Shown: piece by piece, positions 12,465-24,230 of the stretch
How positions within the stretch are numbered: position 1 is the stretch's first letter
Layout: each line of letters begins with the position of its first letter
DNA from: Paracentrotus lividus
Lineage: Eukaryota > Echinodermata > Echinoidea > Camarodonta > Echinidae
DNA length: 64,000 nt
NCBI GenBank assembly: GCA_940671915.1
Contig: CALNVZ010003426.1
Span: forward strand, 31,217,815-31,281,814
Direction: 5' to 3'
Notes under the pieces: generated by a model
Database searches by the model: none
The model's input: only the letters and a program-made list of their open reading frames with translations
What the model was told of the DNA's origin: nothing
Translations under genes and position numbers: made by a program

Positions 12465-12880
12465 TTGATGGCTATGGATTCCCAGAAAGTCACTATTCTG
12501 CTTTTATTAGATCTAAGTAGTGCATTTGATACCATAGATCATTCATGCTTACTAGAAACGTTAAAGAGTTGTTTTGGTATGGATGGTCTTGTTCTCAAAT
12601 GGATAGAGTCGTACTTGGTGAACAGCACATCAAAAGATCAAATAGATGATGTTCTCTCTGAAGAATTCCCGGTGCCTTTTGGCGTTCCACAGGGTTCTCG
12701 GTTGGGTCCCTTGTTATTTACTCTGTACACTGCTAATCTCATTTCAAATGTTCAAACAAATTTCCCTAAGATATCAGTCATTGTTATGCTGATGACACAC
12801 AGCTCTATGTGTCTTTCAGTCCGAATGAACATGCTCAAGAACAATGTTATATCTCTTCTAGAAACAGTGTGTTGACTGTG
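12465..12880 (+). pseudogene. LINE reverse transcriptase fragment with frameshifted YADD box
   Basis: One frame gives VTILLLLDLSSAFDTIDHSC and FGVPQGSRLGPLLFTLYTAN, conserved RT blocks. The catalytic box YADDTQLYV is encoded at 12785-12811 but in a different frame from these blocks. A single-base frameshift near 12780 therefore separates the two halves of the polymerase palm. Confidence 0.85.
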
Positions 12881-13796
12881 TACGTGGATGGATGTTGCAA
12901 AAAAGGCTGATGCTAAATGATAGTAAAACTGAACTAATGATAGTTGGTACAGCTAAGCAGACATCCAAACTTAACATACATGGTGTAAAAGTTGGAGATT
13001 CTGTAATACAACCATCATTAAGGCAAGGAATCTCGGAGTACAGTTCGATGCGCAGTTGAATATGAGAGAGCATTGTCACTAATGTTTGTAAAGCAGCATA
13101 CTACATGATCTATAACCTCCGACGTATTCGGAAATATCTAGACAATGACGTTACTAAAGAGATTGTTCATGCATGCATTACTAACAAGTTAGACTACTGT
13201 AATGGTCTACTGTATGGAATCCCCGACACTCAAATACTGAAATTACAACGGGTTCAAAACACCTGTGCAAGGCTAATTTGTGGATGTACAAAGTATACAC
13301 CTATCACACTATTTTAAGGAACTTAACTTGGTTACCAATACGCAAGAGAAATAACATTCAGATCCTACTAATTGTATATAAAGCACTTCATGGTCAAGCT
13401 CCTGTCTACATCACAGAATTGTTAAGGTACAAAGTCAATCAACACGGTCGCAACTTGCGCAGTTCAGGGATTCTCAACTTTTACTGACCCCACTGGTTAA
13501 AACAAAGGTGACCCTGGGTGATCGAGCTTTTGCTTGTGCTGGACCCAAACTATGGAATGAGTTACCTCTTGAAGTCAGGAAAGCAACATCAATTAGTAGC
13601 TTCAAATCTAAACTTAAACACATCTATTTAATTAATTACAAGCATTCAGAGCTGCTAAAAGCGCAGTAGAATATATACTTTTGTTGAATAGTTTCTGCGC
13701 TCTACAAATTGACTATTATTATATATTATTATTATAACTTAGCACATTGAGAACTGTAACAACTGACCCGTGTAACTTCCATCCCCGGTCTCCCCT

Positions 13797-14373
13797 AAAT
13801 AGTTGATAATAAATGTATTTTCCATTTTCAATATTTATAATTCGGCTCACAGAAAAAAAAACAAGGTCATTTCCTTTCATTAGCAGCTCATGCATTGTCA
13901 CATAAAATATGAAAATTAGCTTTAAAAATATTCTGCGTACATGTATTTCTCTATATCTGGTATATCATAATACTTCCCTCCACCTATGTAATTCATTGTG
14001 ACAATTCTAAATACGTTTGGTACAAAGTACTCCTTTGTGATTTTATCAAAATGCGATATTGTTATATAATATAATACACAAATTATAATTCTAAAACAAT
14101 TTATTACGAAGAATAATCATTCTCTTTCACTTTTTGGAAGTCCCAGGGATAAAACGATCCAATGACATGTAGAAGTCTACAAAATGGATATTTCAGAGTG
14201 TTTTTGTTTTTACACTCGGGTAAATTTGCATTCTTGAACTCATATTCTTTACACCATAACAACATATTATTTATGATGTATTATATGATACTGTATTATA
14301 TTAAAGTAATATTTGCAGTAATTTTGGCTGATAGTAAAGTGTTCAGCTCCGATCTTTTCAATGTTATCTGAAT
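13797..14373. other. Intergenic, nothing recognised
   Basis: AT-rich sequence between two mobile elements; no supported gene or RNA. Confidence 0.5.
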
Positions 14374-14891
14374 TTAAAGGTCATGTATAGTGCTGGGAGA
14401 ATACATTTTTTTGTTTTGCTTCCACAGCAGAATAATATGAATGAATACCTCAATTAACCTCTGTGTACAAAAGGATTTGTTATAAAATCCACTCTAATAC
14501 CTGAATTTAGCAACAAAACTGTGTAAATATATCAATTGACAGTGCCAAAATCGATAGGATCTCACAGGCACAATGCCAGCATACAGCGGTTTGTGTGCAA
14601 AGCATAGTTCCCATACACAGACTGTACACACAGAATTCACTCACGCTATACCAATCAGCTGCTGGTTGGCATGGCCAGAGTTCTGGGGTGAGAATGAAGG
14701 AAGTATGGCCTTACTTTGATGAACATCTCCCCCTGCTCATGCAAACTATTACATATCATGGAAAGACATGCATGGAACATGATTATATCCTTTGCCCATA
14801 TATTGTTATGTCTTTAGAACACTACGAGGACAAGTTGAGCAGGTTTTTCAAAAAATCAGTGTTTTCTACTACAACTATACTTGGGCTTTAA
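14374..14891. mobile_element. TTAA-flanked MITE, copy 1
   Basis: TTAA lies at both ends (14374-14377 and 14888-14891). The inner ends are AGGTCATGTATAGT and, inverted, AGCCCAAGTATAGT, an imperfect TIR. A second copy in opposite orientation lies at 24355-24861 and ends at the same two points, which confirms the borders. TTAA targets are used by piggyBac and Kolobok elements. About 510 bp, no coding capacity. Confidence 0.85.
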
Positions 14892-16349
14892 GATTTATCA
14901 TGGTGTCGTTTCAAAAACACGTGGAAATCAAAGACGCAAAATAAAATTTCGCATGTACACATACATAAGACATACTTTGTACATGTTTATCTTTTAATAT
15001 GTATGTTGTAAAATAATTAAACCTTTCTGTTCTTAAATAATGGTATCTTGATTATCAGAAATGGGACAAAGTTGGCGAATTTCTAAATATTTAAATAATG
15101 ACAAAAAATATGGTATTATTAAAGAGAGTAAAACAATTTCCTAAGCGTACAAGCTTTGTAATTATTCAAAATACAAAAAGTATTTCAGTTCAATGAGGAA
15201 TCATCTAAAACATGAACATTATTGACATACTTAGCTCTTTCAACAGCGATCCTGAATTGTTGTTTACAATAACATCTAAGGTTATATCTTAAAGACGGTC
15301 TGTCGACGCAAAATGTATACAAAATACTTTATTAATTAAAATGTATTCTAATTAGCTTTTTGAATGCACGATCATAATGGTAGAATTATTGAGTTGAATG
15401 TAATAGATGTCTCACGTGACTTTAAACCTCATAGGTTGATGGTTTGAATCCCAGCCTGAAATTAATGTCGTTTGGCAAGAAATCATTCTGCATTAATTTT
15501 GTTTTTAATTTTGCTATCACCACACAGCAGAAATCAGTACCTGATTATTTCAGCCGATTATTTAAATCCTTATAAACGTGATGGATACTAGCGGATTGAA
15601 TTATGATGAAACTTTATAATCATATTTATCAATCTACAATTTCTTTAAAATTTGCAAGAGATCGATGATCAGAGAACTTCAGTAGTAGTGAAATGGGTTC
15701 CTTTCCACCGCGCTCTGAAAAGTCAATAAAGAAACAGTCTAAAACATAATAATCATGTCTTCAATTTTCCTACATTTTGAAACGATGTATATTTGTGATA
15801 CAAATTCAAAAGATTAAAACAATCGTCGAAATTAATAAATATATATATCCTGGAAATATGGGAAAGCAAGAACTTGTAAGATTGCAAAACTAAAACGATG
15901 TAAAGCAAAACGATTAAATGATAAGGATTAAGTAAGTTAACAGTTTATGTATATTCAAATGTAAAAAAAACGTCATAATGCGTCGTTATCACACTCTGAC
16001 CTAGCAAAAACATTTTGACAAAATTTCCTTAAATTTTTTATCTTTTTAAGATGAATCTTATAAGTGATTCTATGAATTAAACAATTTGGGGTAATTTTTC
16101 CTTTTGTCATTTGAAATTTTGCCTCTTTGATCTTACATAAAACATGCTTGTGGTATTAATCAAAGGGATCTCTAAATTTCTCAATGGCACTCATAACGTA
16201 GAATATTACGAATCGAGAGATTTTTCGTGTTTTGGCAGGATTAAAAATGTTTTGATTTCTGAAAGATTTTATTTTTTAACAAGTCAATTATATACTTACA
16301 TCTGTACTGCTGTGTCCATTGGTTACATAGGGAAGAGTGAAGTTATCGA
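14892..16349. other. Intergenic AT-rich sequence
   Basis: No exon or RNA gene supported. A B-box-like GGTTTGAATCCC near 15440 lacks the rest of a tRNA. Confidence 0.5.
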
Positions 16350-16368
16350 NNNNNNNNNNNNNNNNNNN
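16350..16368. other. Assembly gap (19 N)
   Basis: Run of N in the sequence. Confidence 1.
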
Positions 16369-16659
16369 TGTACATTGTTTAAAAAAAAAATAGATATAAT
16401 ATTATTAATTACTCGAACATATGTCAATTGATACTATATCTATCTATAATCTATACAATAAAAATAATATCAGTCCACTTGAATCCCACATATTTGAATT
16501 TCCTTGTTTACGAATATTCCCGGATATCAGATTTCATTATACAGGCAAACGGTGAAGTGTGTTCCATGAAGCATCTTCAGTGATTTCTGGTAAAAAATAA
16601 CAATGAACAACCATGCGTAGAGAGAGCAAAACAGATTAACCCAAGCACTATTTCATAAT

Positions 16660-16870
16660 AAGTACTAATCATTTATATAGCACGTTTTATTTAAAAAGAT
16701 ACAAAGCGCTTTTATATACACAAATATGGACATAACTAAAAGAAAGGACAAATGAAAAATAAATACATTTAGCAACGGCAATTATTATAATTTACAATGA
16801 AAACGACAATAAAAGTAGTGTAAAATTATGTTGGCAAAACAATGATAAGCGGGCATTAACGGAAAATGTA
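16660..16870 (-). mobile_element. Probable SINE/LINE 3' end fragment
   Basis: On the minus strand, AAGCGCTTTGTATC is followed by GTGCTATATAAATGATTAG and AT-rich DNA. This resembles the GCGCT...ATAAAT...(ATT)n ends of the SINE at 38780 and the LINE ending at 13737. It overlaps the presumed 3' UTR of the mucin-like gene. Confidence 0.4.
16686..16691 (-). promoter_or_regulatory. Candidate poly(A) signal of the mucin-4-like gene
   Basis: AATAAA on the minus strand, about 270 bases past the stop codon. Placement is by sequence only and the site lies in a repeat-like segment. Confidence 0.3.
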
Positions 16871-16959
16871 GGCCTTGTCCAATTACCCATGGGCCTAATA
16901 TTTATATATTTTCGTAATTCTTAGATTATTTAATGTTAAACAAAAGATGTCGAGATATC

Positions 16960-17149
16960 TTACTGGATAACGATTTCTGGTTCAGCCCTGCCCTGATAAC
17001 GTCGGATCCTGTCCACAGCCTGACCGACCTCGTACTGACGTCGATCTAGAGAGAAGTCTAACGAACGACTATCCGACGTCGCCTCTGACCGAGTGTCGTC
17101 ATCAAAGAAACTCTTGTGAGGTGATCGAAACACGTCACGAGTACGTGGT
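16960..17149 (-). CDS. Mucin-4-like last exon: cytoplasmic tail
   Basis: 190 bp, phase 2 in, ending TAA. The tail reads [20 protein letters not shown], then [12 protein letters not shown] and [20 protein letters not shown]. It is Ser/Asp-rich with RSP and acidic Ser sites that could be phosphorylated; no recognised signalling motif. Acceptor after tttttttt and aactgaacag. Confidence 0.9.
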
Positions 17150-20100
17150 CTGTTCAGTTGATGAAAAAAAATTGATTGGTGAAAAAAAAATGTTTATTTG
17201 AATGATAATCGGTTGATTCTCATACAATTTGAACTGGCCTGAAATATGTCAGTCCTTGATGCTAAAATTATTCCTCATTTTATCATCTCATCTAATTACA
17301 AAACGAAATATTATTAAGAATCGGTTAGGTTAAAGGGTTTGTCATAGTAGCTCTAACCCCAAACCAGACCTGATGTTAACACTAGTGCATTTACTTTATT
17401 ATAACCCTAAGCCCAACTTTGGATTTTGACTATTAAGGGTATCAACACTCACAAAAGGGTTATCTCCGATTTTCAAAGTAAAATGCTCAACTTAAACTAC
17501 AACCCCTTCCAACAATTCCTCATCTATTCGTGAACATCAACACCACAGACACAAATACATTATATATTATTTTATGTACATCTGATAATGATAGTTTTTT
17601 ACAACTGTGGTAAATGACTGTCCTCAATCGTCTGAAACATCAACACATGCATGTAATTAATGCATTCCAAATAAAGGATCTTTCCAAGCCCTTTGAATAT
17701 AATTTTTCAGGTAATGAACTTATCACTATGTGTTTGTGTTGTTGTTTTCTTTTTGTAGTTAATTATTGGCTCTTAAAGTTTTCATACCTATTGTATTCCT
17801 TTGCAAATTGTTGAAATGTATAATTATGTATGTACACAACCGAAAACAATTTTCACACTTAACCAGAAAGAGATAAGAACATAATACGTTATATTCTTTT
17901 ACATTGCAAATGCAGTAAATGTAATCAATTTGTGTGATATAGGGCATGGTGTAGATAGAATAATGCCTTACCCCATTATGATCTTTGTTGCTTGGTTACT
18001 ACGCATTATCTGGACCATAATGCAAAACGCACATGCTAGGATGCAGAGTCCTGCTGCGACAACACCAAAAACGATGCCTAGTATAGCACCAACGGATAAA
18101 CCATTCCCATCAGAACCTACCGGAATACAATAAAGATATTAAGAGTGTAAAATATATTTTTTAGACACAATTTCAAAAGGTGTTCTTGTGCATTTGCCAA
18201 AATTTCATCGTTCCTTGTCCAACTTGAGACAAATTAAGATATTAAGATACATATACCAAGCAAACAAATACAAACAAACACAAATAAATAAATAAGAAAA
18301 AAACATGAAGAAAGATTGCTGTACATACATTTACAAATTTATACGGCTTACTTGGATTGTATGTACAATTTTGAATATCGTTTTAGAATACGTTTTCATG
18401 ATTAAAGTAATTAGTTATAAAAACATATTTCTCTTTCAGGTGAATTAGAAGTTGGTCACACAACAAATCCCCCTAAAGTACGAGACAAAGGCAAAGTTAT
18501 GATTTATATGTGTATACCTGTTGATGTGAAGCAATTCTGTCCAGTGTATCCCTCAGGGCAGATGCACGTAAATGAGTTGAATCCATCGGTACATGTTGCT
18601 TCATTCATACAGGGACTACTGTTACAGTCATCATTATCTAATATTTAATAACAATATACAGTTAAAACTCTTTTATAACAAAAATACAGCGAATGGAAAC
18701 ATTTGCTTGTTATATCAGGTATCCTGTTATATCAGGAGTATATAAACAATAAAAAACAAAATGAAATTGATTTTATTTTGGCTGGAGAGAATAACTTGTC
18801 ATACAGTGTGTTCCAGAAAAAAAGAAACGTAAACCCAGATTTGAGAGCCTCCTATGAAAGTTGTATAACATATACGTGACATTAATCTTTATTCATGGGA
18901 AAGAGCAACTTACATGTATATTCTATCCAGTACGCTTACGTAAACTTTTCAAGACTTTTTCAAAATTACTTTGTACCAAGTTTTGGCAGTCTGGCTTCAT
19001 GATCACCATTTATTGTTTGAAGCGAGCCTTCCTGAGTCCATTGAAAAAGAACAAATTGAAATTCAAAGGCTGCTCTGCTGTGCCCTAACTTGGTACAAAT
19101 CAATTTTGACACTTTCGTGTTTTGTTTTTTTCTCTTTTTTTTTCAACGTTTAAGTGCTCAGTCACCGTTACAGCAAATGTACGAATTTGGTATCATTCAA
19201 CAGAATATGTGTTATTCTTGAACATGAAGTAAAGATTAATGTATATCTGTTTAATATGGGGCTCTCAAACTTGGTTTTTTTTTTTCTGGGAGGCACTGGA
19301 TATATGGTATACTAGTAGTGATTTTCGTATTAGGCTGCCAGTATAAGAACATGTATAAAGAAGATTGTACTCACTGTCAGAAGCAAAAGCTGTTACATAA
19401 AGGGACTCATTGTTGTATGACAATGTAACGTCGTTACCCGGATGTAGTTTAGAGGCCGCATCACTCAGAGTATTGGCTAGAGCTTGCGATGTCGACTGGG
19501 TACCAATAAGGAGATCACCGACCACGCTGCCGTTACGGAAGGACATTACTTCACATGATATGTCGGTTAGGGACGAGTTAAGGTTGTCCCTCAGATATAA
19601 CGTGACCTGAGAACAAAATTATTATAATACATATTTGGATTGCTTTGGAATAAACTCTGCATCATATCCTATGGTGTATGTAAATCTTTAATGTTATTAC
19701 ATTTGTATTTCCATTGTTAAACGTGTCGTATGCAGCTTGTCTAACCACTTAAACATACATGCCAACACCACGGAATAATTATAACATTAGAAATTAGAAC
19801 GCAAATGACCAAAATAGTTAGAACAGCTAAAATTAATGACTTCTCATTAGAGAAAGAATGAATAATAACGTTATGCTCCATCATTAAATTTTGGGAATGT
19901 GTTTAAATCAATAGTTTTCTTTTTCTTGTTAACAAGACATTTGTTTCAGCTGTTTTAACTATTTGGGTTATTTGCGTTTTAATTTCTAATGTTATAATTA
20001 TTCCGTAGTCTTGGCATCTATGCTTAAATATGAATGCAAAGGTCGTGGGTTCGATCCCCGCACCGGCACGTTTATTCAATCAGCATGTTATTTTGCCTGT

Positions 20101-23100
20101 CTTGCTTCACCCCATCAGATGAGTTGTAAATGGTTGCCCGGTACGATGATTATGTTTCGGCCTTACAGGCGACCAGTTAGAATGCTTATCACGGTGTAGA
20201 GATTTTCCATGCAAGTGTCGGATCGTAATTTAATCCAATAATATGTAAGCGGTTTGGCCATATCTAGAACAACTCTTTATAAGAAACCTTTGTTATTATC
20301 CATGTAATTAATACCATGAAAATTTTGATTGAATAACGCTTGTAATAAAAAGATTTTGTTTTAATAGGCCATCTACATGATGTAGGAGATGAGAGGGAAA
20401 AATGTTTGAGAAAAAATTATATTCCTTTGCTTACCGCCCCACAGAAAAGAAGTTGGAGTTCGAAGAAAAGAGGAGAGTTTCGATCTTCAAGTTCGATAGA
20501 GAATTCAAGAGGCCTACCACTTCGTCTATTAGCAGTGACCTCCAATCTTATTGTGCTCATGAACAATTCTACTTCTGCATACAAGAAAGATATTAAGGCT
20601 TTAAATGAATGAATAAACCTACGAGTGTAAGTAACATGTTTAACATATTTACATCACGCAGGGTTTTTTTTACCGATTAGATAAGGTCGAAAAATTCTCT
20701 TCTACTTTTTTCTCTTCTTTATTTATTATAGAATTGTTATACTCCTGACACAATACCATTACACTTAATGAAATAATACGTCGTGTATGAGAAAAATTAT
20801 TATTATTATTGTATATAATACTATTAAACCATAATATTGCATATAACATTGTATATAATATGTTAGATACCTGTTGAGCAATTGATGCCAGTATACTCGG
20901 GAGTGCAAGTGCAGTTATACATGTTGATTCCTTCAGTACAGGTCGCACCATTATCACACGGATTGGAGGCACATTCATCGATATCTAAACAATCAAACGA
21001 TATATTTGTAAATTAGTGAGGTTTAAGCGCGTGTCAGGGCGAGTTTAGAAGAAAAGGACGAGGAGGAGGAGGAAGAAGAAGAGGACGACGAAGAAGAAGA
21101 AGAAGAAGAGACGAGGAAGAAGAATAAAGAAGAAAAAGACAAAGAAACGGCGAATAAAGATAGGGAAAGTGCGGTTATTCATGTTGGTTTCATCCGTACA
21201 TGTTGCACCATTGACACACGGATTGGAAACACATTCACCGATTCAATCAAACGAGATATTTGTAAATTAATGAGGTTTTTTTTTGGGGGGGGGGCAGGGC
21301 GAGTGTGAGAGATAAGGAAGAAGAGGAGTAAGAAGGAGAAGAGGATAAAGAAGAAAAAGAAGGCGAAGAAGGCGAAAGAAAAAAAAAATAAGACAAAGAC
21401 AAAGAAAGAAGTATAAAGATAGACAAAGTGCAGTTATTAATGTTGATTCTCTCTGTACAGGTCGAACCATTAACACATTGGAAACACATTCATTGATATC
21501 AATTCAATCAAATAAGAGATTTGTAAATTAGTGAGGTTTTGAGGGTGACAGTGCAAGTGTGGGAGAGAAGGAGGAGGAGGAGGAGAAGAAGAAGAAAAAG
21601 AATAAGAAAGAGAAGAAGAGGAATACAAATTAGAAGAAAGGAATAAAGAAAGAAAGAAGAATAAGAAGAAAAGGACAAAGAAAGGAGAATAAAGATAGAC
21701 AAAGTGCAGTTATACATGTTGATTCCCTCCGGGAAAGTCGCATTATTAGCACATGGATTGGAATCACATTCATTGATATCTAAACAATCAAAGCTGTTAA
21801 TTAATGAGGTTTTTCGAGTGGCAGGGCGAGCGTGGGAGAGGAAGAGGAAGGAGAAGAAGAAGAAGAAAAAAAAAGAAGAAGAAAAAAGAAGAAGAAGAAG
21901 AAGAAGAAGAGGAAGAGGAGGAAGAAGAAGAAGAAGAAGAAGACGAAGAAGAAGAAGAAGAAGGAGAAGAAGAAGAAGAGGAAGAGGCGGAAGAAGAATA
22001 AAAAAGAAGAATAAAGATAGAAAAAAGTGAAAGAAAAATTAATGATATTAAAATTTTAGGGAATGAGAAGGGTAGCGAAGCAAGAAAGGGTAAAAATAGA
22101 AATAAAATTAAAATATATAAAATTAAAAAGTATAATCTTACACAAGAAGAAAAAGGATGGAAGGGAAGAAGGATGCATGGGCAGAGAATGAAGATAGAAA
22201 TAGAGTGGGGGAAAATGTTTGACCGAGTGAAAACATAATGTTCAATGGCAAATTGTCTTTGTTTGTTGTTTCTTTTCTTGTTTGTTTGTTGTTGGTTTTT
22301 TGTTTTTTTGTTTTTTGTTTTGTTTTGTTTTGTGTGTTTTTTTTTTTTTTTAGGGGGGGTGCGTGTACGACAAAACATGTCGTATAAAAATAAATATCAT
22401 TACCTCATAGAAGCATTACTTTACCGAGACAGTGAATCCATCGCTATCGAGTTCAAAACCAGGACGGCATGAACATGAATAATTTCCTGGTGCATTGACA
22501 CACATACCACTGCAATTATGAGCTCCGAGGCATTCGTTGATATCTACAACAAATACAATAATTATACATTACGTTACGATAACGAGAGTGTTAAAACATG
22601 AAAGAGTGATAAAAACGACAGACAACGATAAACTTGACCGAAAAGCAAACGCATAAAAACATTGAGATATTATTAATTTATTATTAAATCCACCCAAAAG
22701 TTTTTTTCGTGACAATAACCAATGAAGATGAAGAAACAAAATAAGAAAAGGGTTATAAAAAGGAGACCGCCGTTAAAGGAATAAAAAGGGTGTCTAACGG
22801 AGCCGAGAACACAAGCAACACCAACGCCCTACACATAACGCCTTAATCACATTCTACATTGGAGTCCATACACCGCAAAAACAAACAGTTTCGGTAACTT
22901 TTAAACGCTATCGTTCATACGAAAATTGCCATAACAACTTATTTTACAAGCCATATACGCCCCATTTTCTGATACTTGTTTTGATATTCCTTTATATTAA
23001 AGTGTAGACGTCACATTATCAAGTAGCCCTAATGATGCATTTGATTTATATCATATATATTGCTCGTTTCACCATATTCTTTAATAATAAATACATGATT

Positions 23101-24171
23101 ACCTGTACATAATTCGGTTCCTGTCCCACTGAAACCCTCGTTACACGTACAATAGAAGCTGGTATCAGTATTGGTGCATTGTCCATTCAGACATACATCA
23201 GAAGATAGCTCACATTCGTTGATATCTTAAAATGATGGAAAAATTGGTAATTATAGGGGAGAAATACAATATTCCCTATATATTCATCATAACAACAAAG
23301 CTATTTTTATGACATGGCAAATTAAAAATTGTTAATCTCGCGCGTTTTAGAATTTCTTCATTTAAAAAAAATGCTAGTCTTATGAACAAAAATAAATTGA
23401 ATATATGAATATAAAAAGAGCCCAAGTCCATGAAAGTTCATTTCGAGTAAATCAAGAAAAATTGAATTATTTTTATGTGTAGTCAATGGAGATTTGAGAT
23501 AGTCTTTTATTAATTTCAGGCATTTTGGGGTAGAATTAAGTGCTGTAAATTGTACACAAGATGGACCCATGTATGAGCAACAACCTTCCATGGTTAACTC
23601 AATTTGGCCAAGAGATGGACTTGGGCCTTTTTTATATTCATATACTCAATTGTTTGAGTCAGATTTAATGTAAATTGTGCTTTTATTTTCTTGTTTCGTT
23701 AGTTTTCCTTTGTATCTGGGGAAATACGTTCCTTACGCTTACCCTTCAATAGGGTAAATTGGTGATATGGTGAGTGAAAGATGCGGAGCATTTCATTTAC
23801 CAGAAAACATGTGCTTTTATTTACCCAACTTTACTTTCTTCTGTGTATCAGTATAACTTTGTCGAACACATTACGGAGCGTTTTCTTTTTTACTGCAACA
23901 ACATCGTCATATCCAGGATTTGATAAATGATGCTCATTAAAAAAAAAATGAAAGGAATACATCGGTGACATGACATTTTCTCTTGCGACAATTATTGCTC
24001 TGGCTATATTTCATAAGGTTACAATTATGGCTGCATAAACATGAAGCTCCTTGGTTAAGGGTAGATTATAGTGTTTTGCCCAGGGTTGAAATTACAGCAG
24101 AGTACATGTCATGGAGTAAGAATTTCAGATCAGATCTCTCAGAGTTGCTGGGATTTTTCTTATTTTTTATT

Positions 24172-24230
<59 letters not shown>

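Larger units (their letters stand above)
10430..13737 (+). mobile_element. Decayed CR1/L2-group non-LTR retrotransposon (LINE)
   Basis: In order on the plus strand: a 2A-like motif (10494-10529), the start of an apurinic endonuclease (FQLCSVNVRS, near 10790), a stop-riddled endonuclease region, reverse transcriptase (about 12240-13080) and the C-terminal region with KLDYCNGLLYGIPD, RVQNTCARLI, LPIRKRNNIQILLIVYKALH and GPKLWNELPLEVRK. The end is an ATT-rich tail (13718-13737). This RT plus downstream order, one large ORF after a 2A motif and microsatellite 3' end fit CR1/L2/Crack-type elements. Many stops and frameshifts: inactive. The 5' limit is uncertain. Confidence 0.85.
9177..13795. mobile_element. 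TA-flanked inverted-repeat DNA element with a LINE nested inside
   Basis: The left end GGGGAGACCGGGGATGG (9177) and right end CCATCCCCGGTCTCCCC (to 13795) are exact inverted repeats. Past one mismatch both continue into GTTAC. TA flanks both outer edges (9175-9176, 13796-13797), as for TA-target elements such as Tc1/mariner or ISL2EU types. Next to the left TIR are repeats of ACGGGGTAANTTGTTAC. Most of the interior is a decayed LINE, so the original element was far shorter. No transposase was found. Confidence 0.75.
21050..22020. repeat. GAA/TTC polypurine-polypyrimidine tracts interspersed with EGF half-exons
   Basis: Four purine-only stretches on the plus strand (about 21050-21135, 21305-21420, 21560-21690, 21838-22015). 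On the transcribed gene's sense strand they are long pyrimidine tracts directly upstream of EGF acceptors. The last holds about 180 bp of nearly pure GAA/GAG. Confidence 0.9.

Noticed and set aside
15410-15460. tRNA-like B box GGTTTGAATCCC
   Set aside because: No A box, no acceptor stem, no SINE body recognised.
21704-22030. Lys/Glu/Arg-rich open frames on the plus strand and Ser/Leu/Phe-rich frames on the minus strand
   Set aside because: Produced by the GAA/TTC tract.
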